7,474 nt of DNA from Parcubacteria group bacterium (GTDB lineage: Bacteria; Patescibacteriota; Minisyncoccia; SW-4-49-11), in contig PXDG01000103.1 of NCBI GenBank assembly GCA_003565105.1, positions 1-7,474 on the forward strand, in the 5' to 3' direction. Positions within the stretch are counted from its first letter, which is position 1, and each line of letters begins with the position of its first letter. The notes under the pieces are model-generated. The model worked only from the letters and a program-made list of their open reading frames with translations, was not told the DNA's origin and did no database searches. Below are positions 1 through 6,283 of this stretch, piece by piece. A program made the position numbers and the translations under genes.

Positions 1-10
1 CCTTGCAATT

Positions 11-232
11 ATGAATTATTTATTTACACTTCTTTTTGCTTTTCTGTTAAGCTTTGGATTACCTATTTCCACAAATGCAGTTAGTACAGATTTTGGGAAT
101 CATGAAATCACAGGTTACTCTTTAGAAGAATGTTCTTGGACTATTAAAGAGTCCTCTTGGTGGAGTTTTTCCTCAACAGAAAAGACTATTACTGGGCCAT
201 GCGAAGAATTGAAAGAGTTAATGCAAGAATGA
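11..232 (+). CDS. small secreted two-cysteine peptide, unknown function
   Basis: The 73-aa product starts with a clear signal peptide: hydrophobic residues 3-19, then a likely signal peptidase I cut after TNA at residue 23. The mature part is about 50 aa, acidic, with exactly two cysteines (C41 and C64) that could form one disulfide, and three tryptophans (W43, W50, W51). The reading frame stays open to the left edge, but the signal peptide fits the ATG at position 11. A hairpin terminator follows 18 bp after the stop, so it seems to be transcribed separately from the propeller genes downstream, or ends an operon entering from the left. In Bacteroides, small exported NVEALA-family peptides often sit beside 6-bladed propeller genes. 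The layout here is similar, but there is no NVEALA motif, so this is only an analogy. No family is recognised. Confidence 0.72.
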   Translation: MNYLFTLLFAFLLSFGLPISTNAVSTDFGNHEITGYSLEECSWTIKESSWWSFSSTEKTITGPCEELKELMQE

Positions 233-250
233 TTTTGCTTAAAAGTAAAT

Positions 251-286
251 AAACCACCCTGCTCAAAATAGGCAGGGTTTGGTTTT
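251..286 (+). terminator. Rho-independent terminator after the small peptide gene
   Basis: A hairpin has a CCCTGC/GCAGGG stem (257-262 with 272-277) and a 9-nt loop. It is extended by AAACCA/TGGTTT (251-256 with 280-285) across a 2-nt bulge. The descending side is T-rich (TTTGGTTTT). It lies 18 bp after the stop codon at 232, as expected for an intrinsic terminator. Confidence 0.75.
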
Positions 287-324
287 AAACAAGTCGTAAG
301 TTTTGCAAAATCTAGAGAGTCATT

Positions 325-346
325 TTGAATTTAATTTGAATTTAAT
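325..346. repeat. 11-bp tandem duplication
   Basis: The unit TTGAATTTAAT occurs twice in direct succession (325-335 and 336-346) in the 242-bp gap between the peptide gene and the next gene. It may be simple slippage in AT-rich DNA. A role in the promoter region of the downstream gene is possible but unsupported. Confidence 0.6.
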
Positions 347-474
347 TGGGCTCCTCAATGGAGGTCATAGAATCAATAATGAGTCTATATCAAGAAAAAA
401 TCAATGGGTTTTGCAGATAATACCTCTATAATTTTAGACACATGTGATTAAACGAAATTCATGAAGGGTTTAGA

Positions 475-1110
475 ATGGATTATAAATATATTTTTACAAC
501 AATTATTTTTTTCTTCATTGTATTTAATTCTGTTTATGCGCAAAAAATAGATTATTCTTTACCACCACCAATTAAAATAACGCCAGATGATGAAGTTGAC
601 TTGAATGATGAATTTATATTGGAATTTATTTCTTATCCTATTTCTGTCTCTTATACATCCATACTCACTTTGGCGGATAGAAAGGTTTTGTCGCTTCCAA
701 TTTTAATGGAAGAAGAAAATCTACCTATCAAATCATCAGCAAAATTAATGGATCCACTTCGTTGGGAAAGTAAGGGGTATATTACAGGGATTGGCCGTAG
801 TTCAATTTGGTTTATGGAAAAGAATAGGGAGATGTTATACTCCATTCTAATAGATATAGACAATTTCCCAAATTCAATAGGTATAGGTTATTTATCTGTT
901 ATAAGGTTAACTGATGACATATATAAATGGATCCTTAGGGGACCAAATGATGAATTATTATATGTGGTAAGAGGTGAAAAAATAGTCCTTGATGAATCTG
1001 TTGGATCATCTACATTTATATCACTTGAAGATCAGGAAGATGTAAAGAGTCACCATGATTTTTTATGGAAAGATTTACCCCCAAATAAGTTTGTAATGTT
1101 CACACGATAA
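475..1110 (+). CDS. secreted protein of unknown function, 211 aa
   Basis: The start is supported by an AAGGG Shine-Dalgarno at 464-468 with a 6-nt spacer, and by a signal peptide: a strongly hydrophobic run at residues 6-17 and a likely cut VYA|Q after residue 22. The mature protein (about 189 aa) has no cysteine, is rich in beta-branched and aromatic residues, and looks beta-stranded. I recognise no domain. It is too short for a full 6-bladed propeller, and I see no GxGPGEF motif. The next gene begins 5 bp after its stop, so the two are very probably co-transcribed, which suggests a joint role outside the cytoplasm. It could be a partner of, or a degenerate relative of, the neighbouring propeller proteins. 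A structure prediction would decide. Confidence 0.75.
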   Translation: MDYKYIFTTIIFFFIVFNSVYAQKIDYSLPPPIKITPDDEVDLNDEFILEFISYPISVSYTSILTLADRKVLSLPILMEEENLPIKSSAKLMDPLRWESKGYITGIGRSSIWFMEKNREMLYSILIDIDNFPNSIGIGYLSVIRLTDDIYKWILRGPNDELLYVVRGEKIVLDESVGSSTFISLEDQEDVKSHHDFLWKDLPPNKFVMFTR

Positions 1111-1115
1111 TAGTT

Positions 1116-2204
1116 ATGTACCTATATTACTTTTTTTTATTGGTATTGTTTACCTCATTATCAGGTTTACAACCTTCTGACTCAACAAGGTTTTTACATG
1201 TCAATGGAATTGATCCTTATATTCACTATTCAGAGAATCATGATAGAGTCTTTTTTGTACAAAGAGAAGGGAAGAATTCTTATCTAAAATCAGTGGACCA
1301 GAATAGTCAATTACAAACACACGGAATTGTCCGTACCCAGGATGAAGATGATATTAGCCTCCATAATTTTCATATTTCGATAGGAGAAACAAAAGCTTTA
1401 ATTAAAGCTGAATCAGCATTTCGACCTGAATACAATAAGTTGGTCTTTATTTCTCTTGAGGATAATTATAATCACAATAAAAGTGAAAGTGTTTTTCAGG
1501 CACCATTTATCAGAAATGGTTTATATCACCTTATTAATGACAGCCTTCTCTATACAATTCAGAGGTCTGATTCACTTTATATGAGTAGAACAATGTTAAT
1601 CGATCGTGATTTGAACCAAATTATTGAAAGCTATCCATCTTTTTCGTATAGCGAAAACCCATCTTGGGCTAATACATTAGAAAATCAACTTCTCAAATAT
1701 AAAATGAAGTCAGTATCAGATTCTGATGGGAATACTTGTGCTGTTTTTAAATTTTCTTCCTGGCTGCTTTGTAGTAGAAAGGATGGAAAGGAGCTTTTCG
1801 CTACTGATCTACCAGATCAAGTTCAATTTCCAGATGTCGAACCTACTAAAATCCGTGGTACTTATTTTCAAACTTCACCAAGTCCATCAGATCACAGAGT
1901 GCAAAGTATCGATATTGCCATGGATGATACTATAATTTATGTATTGGTATTTGGAAAGGATATTGATAATAGATCGCTGATTCTCAATGCGTTGAGAACA
2001 CGACAACCAGCTGATAAAGAAAAAATTACCACGACAAGTGAAAGGGTCTATTTGTATGAAAAAGAAACCGGTTCATTTCTAAAAGAGATAACACTTCCGA
2101 ACCCTGTCCGGGCATTAACGGTTGATGACAACTATTTGATCGTGGTTGAAGATGATGAAGAAAAAGGGATAAGATGGTATCCAAAATCTAATTGGGAATT
2201 ATAA
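1116..2204 (+). CDS. secreted beta-propeller-like protein (divergent)
   Basis: The 362-aa product has an N-terminal hydrophobic export signal (residues 2-16). The exact cleavage site is unclear and there is no lipobox cysteine. The body is beta-rich with repeated short strands and acidic turns. Its last 100 residues resemble the end of the protein encoded at 2294-3394: both have a D-x-A-x-D stretch, a long linker, an R-x-Y-L-Y or M-R-L-Y strand, an L-K-E-I-T-L-P or L-G-E-Y-T-L-P strand, then V-D-x-x-Y-L near the end. I therefore assign it to the 6-bladed beta-propeller (TolB-like/NHL-like) class by paralogy. It lacks the GxGPGEF signature, so the assignment is tentative. It has only a 5-bp gap from the upstream gene and no clear Shine-Dalgarno, consistent with coupled expression. 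The ligand is unknown. Confidence 0.72.
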   Translation: MYLYYFFLLVLFTSLSGLQPSDSTRFLHVNGIDPYIHYSENHDRVFFVQREGKNSYLKSVDQNSQLQTHGIVRTQDEDDISLHNFHISIGETKALIKAESAFRPEYNKLVFISLEDNYNHNKSESVFQAPFIRNGLYHLINDSLLYTIQRSDSLYMSRTMLIDRDLNQIIESYPSFSYSENPSWANTLENQLLKYKMKSVSDSDGNTCAVFKFSSWLLCSRKDGKELFATDLPDQVQFPDVEPTKIRGTYFQTSPSPSDHRVQSIDIAMDDTIIYVLVFGKDIDNRSLILNALRTRQPADKEKITTTSERVYLYEKETGSFLKEITLPNPVRALTVDDNYLIVVEDDEEKGIRWYPKSNWEL

Positions 2205-2293
2205 TTACAGATAGATTATAATTATAATAAAAATCGGGTTATTTATATCTGATTATACTAAAGATAATAATAACTAACACTTACAAATCTTTC

Positions 2294-3394
2294 ATGCAAC
2301 TAATATTTTTTTTATCACTTCTGATAATGCATTTTCAGACTCAAGCAGATATTGAAAGGCACAATGAATTAAATATTGTGAAAACGATTGGGAAAGGCAT
2401 GTTTTTTTATCCTGCAGGCCCAATGCCAATGTTTTCTTATGGATCCTTTACAGTATTGGAAGACAGGAAATTATTAATATTTGATTCAGCTGGCACACAT
2501 CCATTTTATATTATAGATGTCGATGAGGAGAAAGTAACTTCTTTTGGAACATGGGGAAGAGGGCCTGGTGAATTTTTAAAAGATAGTCCAAAAATGATCT
2601 CTGTTACTGAAGGTTCTATTTATATCTATGATCATTTTAGCAGTTATTTGCATAGGTTTGGTCTCGACCAAAGTTTTCATGAAACAATCCTGATAGATGT
2701 TCTAACACCATCTTTAAGTTCAGTACATATTTACAATGATAACACGCTTATCTATTCTGCTTACACTTTAAATAACCCTGAAATGGAAAATGAGTATTTT
2801 TTTAATACTCATTCTATACAAAATAGCCAGATAAGCGAACAATACAAAGGACTTTTAAAACTTAATTCAATAACAGCACTCAAGCCAGCCAAATACAATG
2901 GCGTCTTAAAATACGGTCCCGTTCAGGTTCATGATTCTATCATTTATCTGGCGAATCTGTTTGGATCCATAATTTTAGGTTTGAATAGTGAAGGAGAGAT
3001 TGTTTTTCAAACAGATGATCCGGAGCAAGGACTTATTCCCGAAACAAATCCAAGATTTTTAAATGGAATACTTATTGGAGAGCCTGAAGAGACAACCTTT
3101 CGAAATTTTGATTTGGCTGTTGATGAGGATTACATCTATACTCTTTATTCCGGTGCTTCACTTAGATTCGAAGAAACTAGTGCGTTTATGACGGGAGGTA
3201 AAATTGATGATGATGAACTAAGAATAGGTGAGGCAAAAAGTATGCGTCTATATGATCGAAATGACTCCTCTTATTTAGGTGAATATACACTCCCAGAATA
3301 TGTATCAGCTATTGCCGTTGATAAAGATTACTTATATGGAGTGGTTTGGGATGATGAACCTCATATTATTGTGCTTGAAAAACCTCAATTATAG
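2294..3394 (+). CDS. 6-bladed beta-propeller protein, exported
   Basis: The 366-aa product begins with a hydrophobic signal peptide (residues 3-14) and a probable cut TQA|D after residue 18. Residues 88-94 read GRGPGEF, the hallmark I associate with Bacteroidota and Gemmatimonadota 6-bladed beta-propeller proteins. It follows a blade-like strand (S-F-G-T-W) and precedes regularly spaced Y-I-Y-D, I-Y-L-A-N and Y-I-Y-T-L strands expected of propeller blades. The length is usual for the family. These proteins act in the periplasm or at the cell surface, and most have no assigned ligand. An 89-bp AT-rich gap separates it from the related gene upstream. That gap contains a weak all-AT inverted repeat (2199-2206 with 2220-2227), so it may have its own promoter. 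There is no Shine-Dalgarno, which is common in this group of bacteria. Confidence 0.85.
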   Translation: MQLIFFLSLLIMHFQTQADIERHNELNIVKTIGKGMFFYPAGPMPMFSYGSFTVLEDRKLLIFDSAGTHPFYIIDVDEEKVTSFGTWGRGPGEFLKDSPKMISVTEGSIYIYDHFSSYLHRFGLDQSFHETILIDVLTPSLSSVHIYNDNTLIYSAYTLNNPEMENEYFFNTHSIQNSQISEQYKGLLKLNSITALKPAKYNGVLKYGPVQVHDSIIYLANLFGSIILGLNSEGEIVFQTDDPEQGLIPETNPRFLNGILIGEPEETTFRNFDLAVDEDYIYTLYSGASLRFEETSAFMTGGKIDDDELRIGEAKSMRLYDRNDSSYLGEYTLPEYVSAIAVDKDYLYGVVWDDEPHIIVLEKPQL

Positions 3395-3552
3395 AATTTG
3401 ATGTACCTGAGCCTCTCAATATTTTGTTTTGACTCAGGAAAGCTTACATAATTTTCTATCCGGTTGATAAGGACGTATTTGAATCGTTTCTAAAATTCAT
3501 TAATTGAAGCTAATACTAGGGTTAGGTATGATTTTATCCAGCCATAAACCGG

Positions 3553-3584
3553 AACCCCGAAAGGGGCTAGCCACTTTCGGGGTT
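3553..3584. repeat. perfect 11-bp inverted repeat, possible terminator
   Basis: AACCCCGAAAG (3553-3563) pairs perfectly with CTTTCGGGGTT (3574-3584) around a 10-nt loop. It is strong enough to stall polymerase and lies about 160 bp after the propeller gene. It is not followed by a T-tract on the + strand (the next bases are A-rich), nor on the - strand, so it is not a textbook intrinsic terminator. It could instead stabilise an mRNA 3' end. Confidence 0.6.
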
Positions 3585-3648
3585 AAAACAAAAAGACAGA
3601 GTTTAAATTACACTCCCCCAAAATCCGAGAATCAAATAAAGATATGAA

Positions 3649-3738
3649 GGTTAACCAGCAATTCCTGCTGACGGGATCGCTTTAGTTACCCGGCTTTTGA
3701 GTTAGTAGCCCCGCAGCAGAATTGCCAAACCGTTATGT
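3649..3738 (+). other. attC: integron attC recombination site (attC1)
   Basis: The 90-bp site has outer boxes GGTTAAC (R'', 3649-3655) and GTTATGT (R', 3732-3738) with the conserved AAC and GTT. Inside are long complementary arms: GCAATTC with GAATTGC (3658-3664 with 3719-3725), TGCTG with CAGCA (3666-3670 with 3714-3718), and CGGG with CCCG (3672-3675 with 3710-3713). Two bases on the left arm, C3665 and A3671, have no partner. These correspond to the extrahelical G and T of the folded bottom strand that direct IntI strand choice in known attC sites. The terminal loop is about 34 nt. R'' and R' pair only through the TAAC/GTTA core, as expected when R' was donated by the following cassette. 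Orientation matches the + strand genes. Confidence 0.87.
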
Positions 3739-3801
3739 GGCAATTTAAAATCCAGTATGAGTTATAAAGAAACACATGTGGGCAGATAAAACCATTATTA
3801 A

Positions 3802-4200
3802 ATGCAATTAATTAGAACTTCAGCTCATTTAAAGAGCTTTCGTAAAAAGATAATCAGCTCATTATCACTACAGTTGAAAAATGATTATCAAATTGAATTG
3901 CTTCATTTTTCGAGAGCAGAGAACCTTGAGTTAACCCACAAAATTAATAAATATAAAAATGACTGTGGGTGTACTATCGGGAGTATATTTGTAATAATCA
4001 GCATAATTACTCAAATTAAATATTTATATTTGAACCCTATAAATTTTGCATCATTTACGCCTGGTAAGATTCTTCTCTTTTTAACGATAATGATAATAAG
4101 TGGTTTGTTGGGAAAGCTGGTTGGTCTTGCACATGCAAGATTTAAAATGTATCAAGTTGTTAATAAAGCATTAATCCAAATTAAAAAAGGTGAAACATGA
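3802..4200 (+). CDS. small protein with two predicted membrane segments, cassette gene 1
   Basis: The 132-aa product has a basic, amphipathic N-terminal part (residues 1-50). A D-C-G-C motif (54-57) lies just before the first hydrophobic segment (about 58-78). A second hydrophobic segment (about 88-110) follows, containing G-L-L-G-K-L-V-G-L and ending in A-H-A-R-F, and the C-terminus is basic (111-132). This predicts a hairpin in the inner membrane with both ends in the cytoplasm. Its stop overlaps the next start as ATGA, so the two proteins are translationally coupled and probably made in fixed ratio. I recognise no named family. Given the partner, plausible roles are a membrane anchor, regulator or neutralising factor for the lipase. 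The start has no clear Shine-Dalgarno and lies 63 bp after the attC, so transcription may come from outside the cassette. Confidence 0.8.
   Translation: MQLIRTSAHLKSFRKKIISSLSLQLKNDYQIELLHFSRAENLELTHKINKYKNDCGCTIGSIFVIISIITQIKYLYLNPINFASFTPGKILLFLTIMIISGLLGKLVGLAHARFKMYQVVNKALIQIKKGET
4188..4193 (+). promoter_or_regulatory. Shine-Dalgarno for the patatin gene inside the upstream gene
   Basis: AGGTGA, preceded by an A-run, lies 3 nt before the ATG at 4197 (core AAGG with 6-nt spacing) within the last codons of the upstream gene. Together with the ATGA overlap it supports this start and coupled translation. Confidence 0.6.
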
Positions 4201-6011
4201 GTCAAGTTTGCCAAGAAATCGAAGAGAAAATTGAAGAAACAATAACTAAACCTATAGAGGAATTTGAAGAGCGACAAGAACAGCGATGTAGGGAACAACG
4301 CTGTAAATGGTATCTCGCGTGTTTAAATAAACTGGTCTGTTGGTTGGTAGTAGTAGTAGTAAAGGTGGTGCGATATGTTACTACAGTTGTTGTCAAAACA
4401 GTAGTAAGGTTAGTTTGCGAAGTAATAAATATAGTTGTTCAGGCTGCCATATTTGTTTGGAATAATGTTATAAAGCCGATCGGCCGATTTATCTGGGAGA
4501 AAATTATTAGACCTGTGGCAAACTGGATTGCCGAAGCATTTGGTATGTGCACAAGAAGACGAAGAATTGAAGATTTAACTAGATTACAACCCAACCACAA
4601 TGATAGCAATGCAATCAATTTCAAAAATGGTAAACGTACCATTTTATGTCTTGATGGTGGGGGAGTTAGGGGAATAGTTACCTTACATGCTTTAAAAGCA
4701 CTTGAAGAAAAATATAACAGTAGGTGCCTGGACATGTTTGATATGTTTTCGGGAACCAGTACAGGTGCGATTATTGCGGGAGCACTTGCGTGGGGTGTTT
4801 CTGTTGACGACTTAATTCAACTGTACAGAGATAAGCATAAGCTCATCTTTACTAAATCCAAAAGAAGAATATTAGGTGGAATTGGCGGTGGAATAGTTGG
4901 TGCTGCTGCAGGTGCCGGCGCTGGATCTTTATTAGGTCCGGTAGGAGCAGCGATTGGAGGGGTTGGCGGTGCTGTAGGTGGAGCAATCGCAGGGACAAAA
5001 ATGATTCTCCCTTGGTATGACAACAAAGCCATCATTTGCATCCTTAATTCAATTTTTGAAGATGATACACTTGCACACTGTTACAAAGATATAATGATAA
5101 CAAGTAAAGATACTGTCATGAACGAAACTACGTTCTTTACTGCGTTTCACCCTGAGCCTTGGTCAGATAAGGAGTCCAATCAAAATTCTTGGTTACAGTC
5201 TGTTAGGGGTACCTATAAGGATGTTTCGATTGCCTCGGCAATTGCCGCAAGTGCAGCTTCCGCACCATTATATTTTAAATCGATCGGAAGGTTTATTGAC
5301 GGTGGAGTGGGCAGTTTTAATAATTCCAGCTATGCAGCATCAGTCGAAGCACTTAGGTATAGTGGTGAATATGAAGTGGAGTATATGATGGATGACAGAG
5401 GAAATGAAACAGTGTCCGGTAATTGGCCGAAAACCAAACCTATGGATGGAACGCAGCTTTATGAAGAGGGACAAGTTAAAGTACTTTCATTTGGTACTGG
5501 TGCAGCTCCAACACTTATGGAAGAAGGAGAGGCAAAAAGTATAAAAACTCCAATTGGTTGGTTGTCTTGGATTATACCAGCTTTGATGGATGATGCTGAC
5601 GAACAACAAACTTATATTGCAAACAACGAACTAAATGAACTCGAAGAAAATCAAGGGTCAATTGATTACCAAAGATTTCAATTATACTGGACTGAAAAAA
5701 CACACGAGGATCTTGAAGGCATCATTGCTTTCGTGAATTCGAGTTTACCACCGGATCAGCATTTAGATTTTGATGACTTTGGAGATAATTTGCACGAAGT
5801 GAAATTTGACCTTGATGCAGTAAAGCGATTTGAGCTCTTGGATAAGGTGGGTCAAGCATTTGGTAAGTGGCTGATACTGCCTTTGAATTCACCTGTAATC
5901 GAAAAAAGTGGATTAAATAATCTTGGAAGGCCAGTTGATTCAGATCAGCCAAATTTTCATATAAATGCTTATTCTGAAAAAGTTAAAACAGAATTATCGG
6001 AAGAAGTTTAA
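4197..6011 (+). CDS. patatin-like phospholipase with membrane-active extra modules, cassette gene 2
   Basis: The 604-aa product is a patatin-family lipid acyl hydrolase. The oxyanion-hole motif DGGGVRG is at 153-159, the nucleophile elbow GTSTG at 186-190 (S188), and the catalytic Asp in DGG at 368-370 (D368), so the dyad is intact. Further family landmarks are the V-L-S-F-G-T-G strand (429-435) and the Y-Q-R-F segment (491-494). Two parts are unusual. Residues 1-117 form a charged helix, a cysteine-containing patch (C31, C36, C42, C48), and a long Val/Trp-rich amphipathic stretch with regularly spaced K/R (49-114). Residues 226-267 are an inserted glycine/alanine zipper with many G-x-x-x-G spacings, between the nucleophile helix and the next conserved segment. 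There is no signal peptide, so it should act from the cytoplasm on the inner membrane. Many small bacterial patatins, such as CapV of CBASS, are near 300-400 aa, so this one is enlarged. No CD-NTase is nearby, so this is not evident CBASS. Confidence 0.92.
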   Translation: MSQVCQEIEEKIEETITKPIEEFEERQEQRCREQRCKWYLACLNKLVCWLVVVVVKVVRYVTTVVVKTVVRLVCEVINIVVQAAIFVWNNVIKPIGRFIWEKIIRPVANWIAEAFGMCTRRRRIEDLTRLQPNHNDSNAINFKNGKRTILCLDGGGVRGIVTLHALKALEEKYNSRCLDMFDMFSGTSTGAIIAGALAWGVSVDDLIQLYRDKHKLIFTKSKRRILGGIGGGIVGAAAGAGAGSLLGPVGAAIGGVGGAVGGAIAGTKMILPWYDNKAIICILNSIFEDDTLAHCYKDIMITSKDTVMNETTFFTAFHPEPWSDKESNQNSWLQSVRGTYKDVSIASAIAASAASAPLYFKSIGRFIDGGVGSFNNSSYAASVEALRYSGEYEVEYMMDDRGNETVSGNWPKTKPMDGTQLYEEGQVKVLSFGTGAAPTLMEEGEAKSIKTPIGWLSWIIPALMDDADEQQTYIANNELNELEENQGSIDYQRFQLYWTEKTHEDLEGIIAFVNSSLPPDQHLDFDDFGDNLHEVKFDLDAVKRFELLDKVGQAFGKWLILPLNSPVIEKSGLNNLGRPVDSDQPNFHINAYSEKVKTELSEEV

Positions 6012-6084
6012 ACATAGTGTTGGAAAATGTCTTTGTACAAAAAAATCTAAAAAAAATTTACAAGACTTTTTTGTGTAAAAAATA

Positions 6085-6109
6085 TAGTCGAGAGAGGGCT
6101 TGAACCTCC
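6085..6109 (-). other. tRNA 3'-end-like fragment (possible remnant or chance match)
   Basis: Read on the - strand, GGAGG-TTCAAGC-CCTCT forms a 5-bp T-stem (one G-U pair) with a 7-nt loop matching the TTCRANY consensus and the conserved G53-C61 pair. Seven bases (CTCGACT) and an A follow, the size of an acceptor 3' strand plus discriminator. No matching acceptor 5' strand, D-arm or anticodon arm is visible upstream, so this is at best a fragment. Elements that integrate at tRNA ends can leave such pieces, but coincidence is possible. Confidence 0.25.
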
Positions 6110-6193
6110 TCATTAGTAGACTGGTATAATTGGACAGTTAAATCATAGCTATTAATTTGCCAGACATGAAACGTAAATGCAGACACTTTAGCC

Positions 6194-6226
6194 CAAGCTT
6201 CAAGACCAAAGTGGTTTTGAAGCTTG
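6194..6226. repeat. long near-perfect hairpin in the cassette tail
   Basis: Positions 6194-6208 pair with 6212-6226 over 15 bp (14 Watson-Crick and one G-T position) around a 3-nt loop, AAG. An outer CAGAC/GTCTG pair (6180-6184 with 6234-6238) could extend the structure past an internal loop. No T-tract follows on either strand, so it is not a standard terminator. It lies 57 bp before attC2 and could protect the 3' end of the lipase mRNA or be a small structured RNA. Confidence 0.7.
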
Positions 6227-6283
6227 TGTAGTAGTCTGAAAAAATAGGACAGCAAAAACTCAAAGGTTAAACTTTGACCTGCC

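Larger units (their letters stand above)
3395..3801. other. gene-free 407-bp spacer holding hairpins and an attC site
   Basis: I find no credible gene here on either strand. In order it holds a short CCTGAG/CTCAGG inverted repeat (3406-3411 with 3433-3438, 21-nt loop), a perfect 11-bp hairpin (3553-3584), the attC site at 3649-3738, and a 63-bp leader before the next gene. The leader contains the 8-bp palindrome CACATGTG at 3773-3780, which also occurs at 439-446 upstream of the gene starting at 475. No convincing promoter is visible. Confidence 0.6.

Noticed and set aside
358..420. 20-codon open frame starting at ATG 358
   Set aside because: Very short, with no coding signature. It lies in the leader between two genes, and nothing supports translation.
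439..446. Palindrome CACATGTG, repeated at 3773-3780, each 20-30 bp before a gene start
   Set aside because: Only two copies of an 8-bp sequence with no wider shared context, so too weak to call an operator.
651..863. 70-codon open frame on the - strand inside the secreted protein gene
   Set aside because: Fully antisense to a better supported gene with a signal peptide and Shine-Dalgarno. No features of its own.
1112..1118. GTTATGT followed by ACCTA, resembling the right end of an attC
   Set aside because: No complementary left box or palindromic arms lie upstream. The preceding sequence is coding for the 475-1110 gene. Chance match.
3553..3584. The hairpin as a third attC site
   Set aside because: It lacks AAC/GTT outer boxes and extrahelical bases, and the arms are a simple perfect 11-bp stem.
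4439..4735. 98-codon open frame on the - strand inside the lipase gene
   Set aside because: It overlaps conserved patatin codons including the DGGGVRG region on the opposite strand, so it is a shadow.
4197..6011. The lipase as part of a classical CBASS operon (CapV)
   Set aside because: No CD-NTase or CBASS accessory gene lies in the cassette or its neighbours. The partner gene is a small membrane protein instead.
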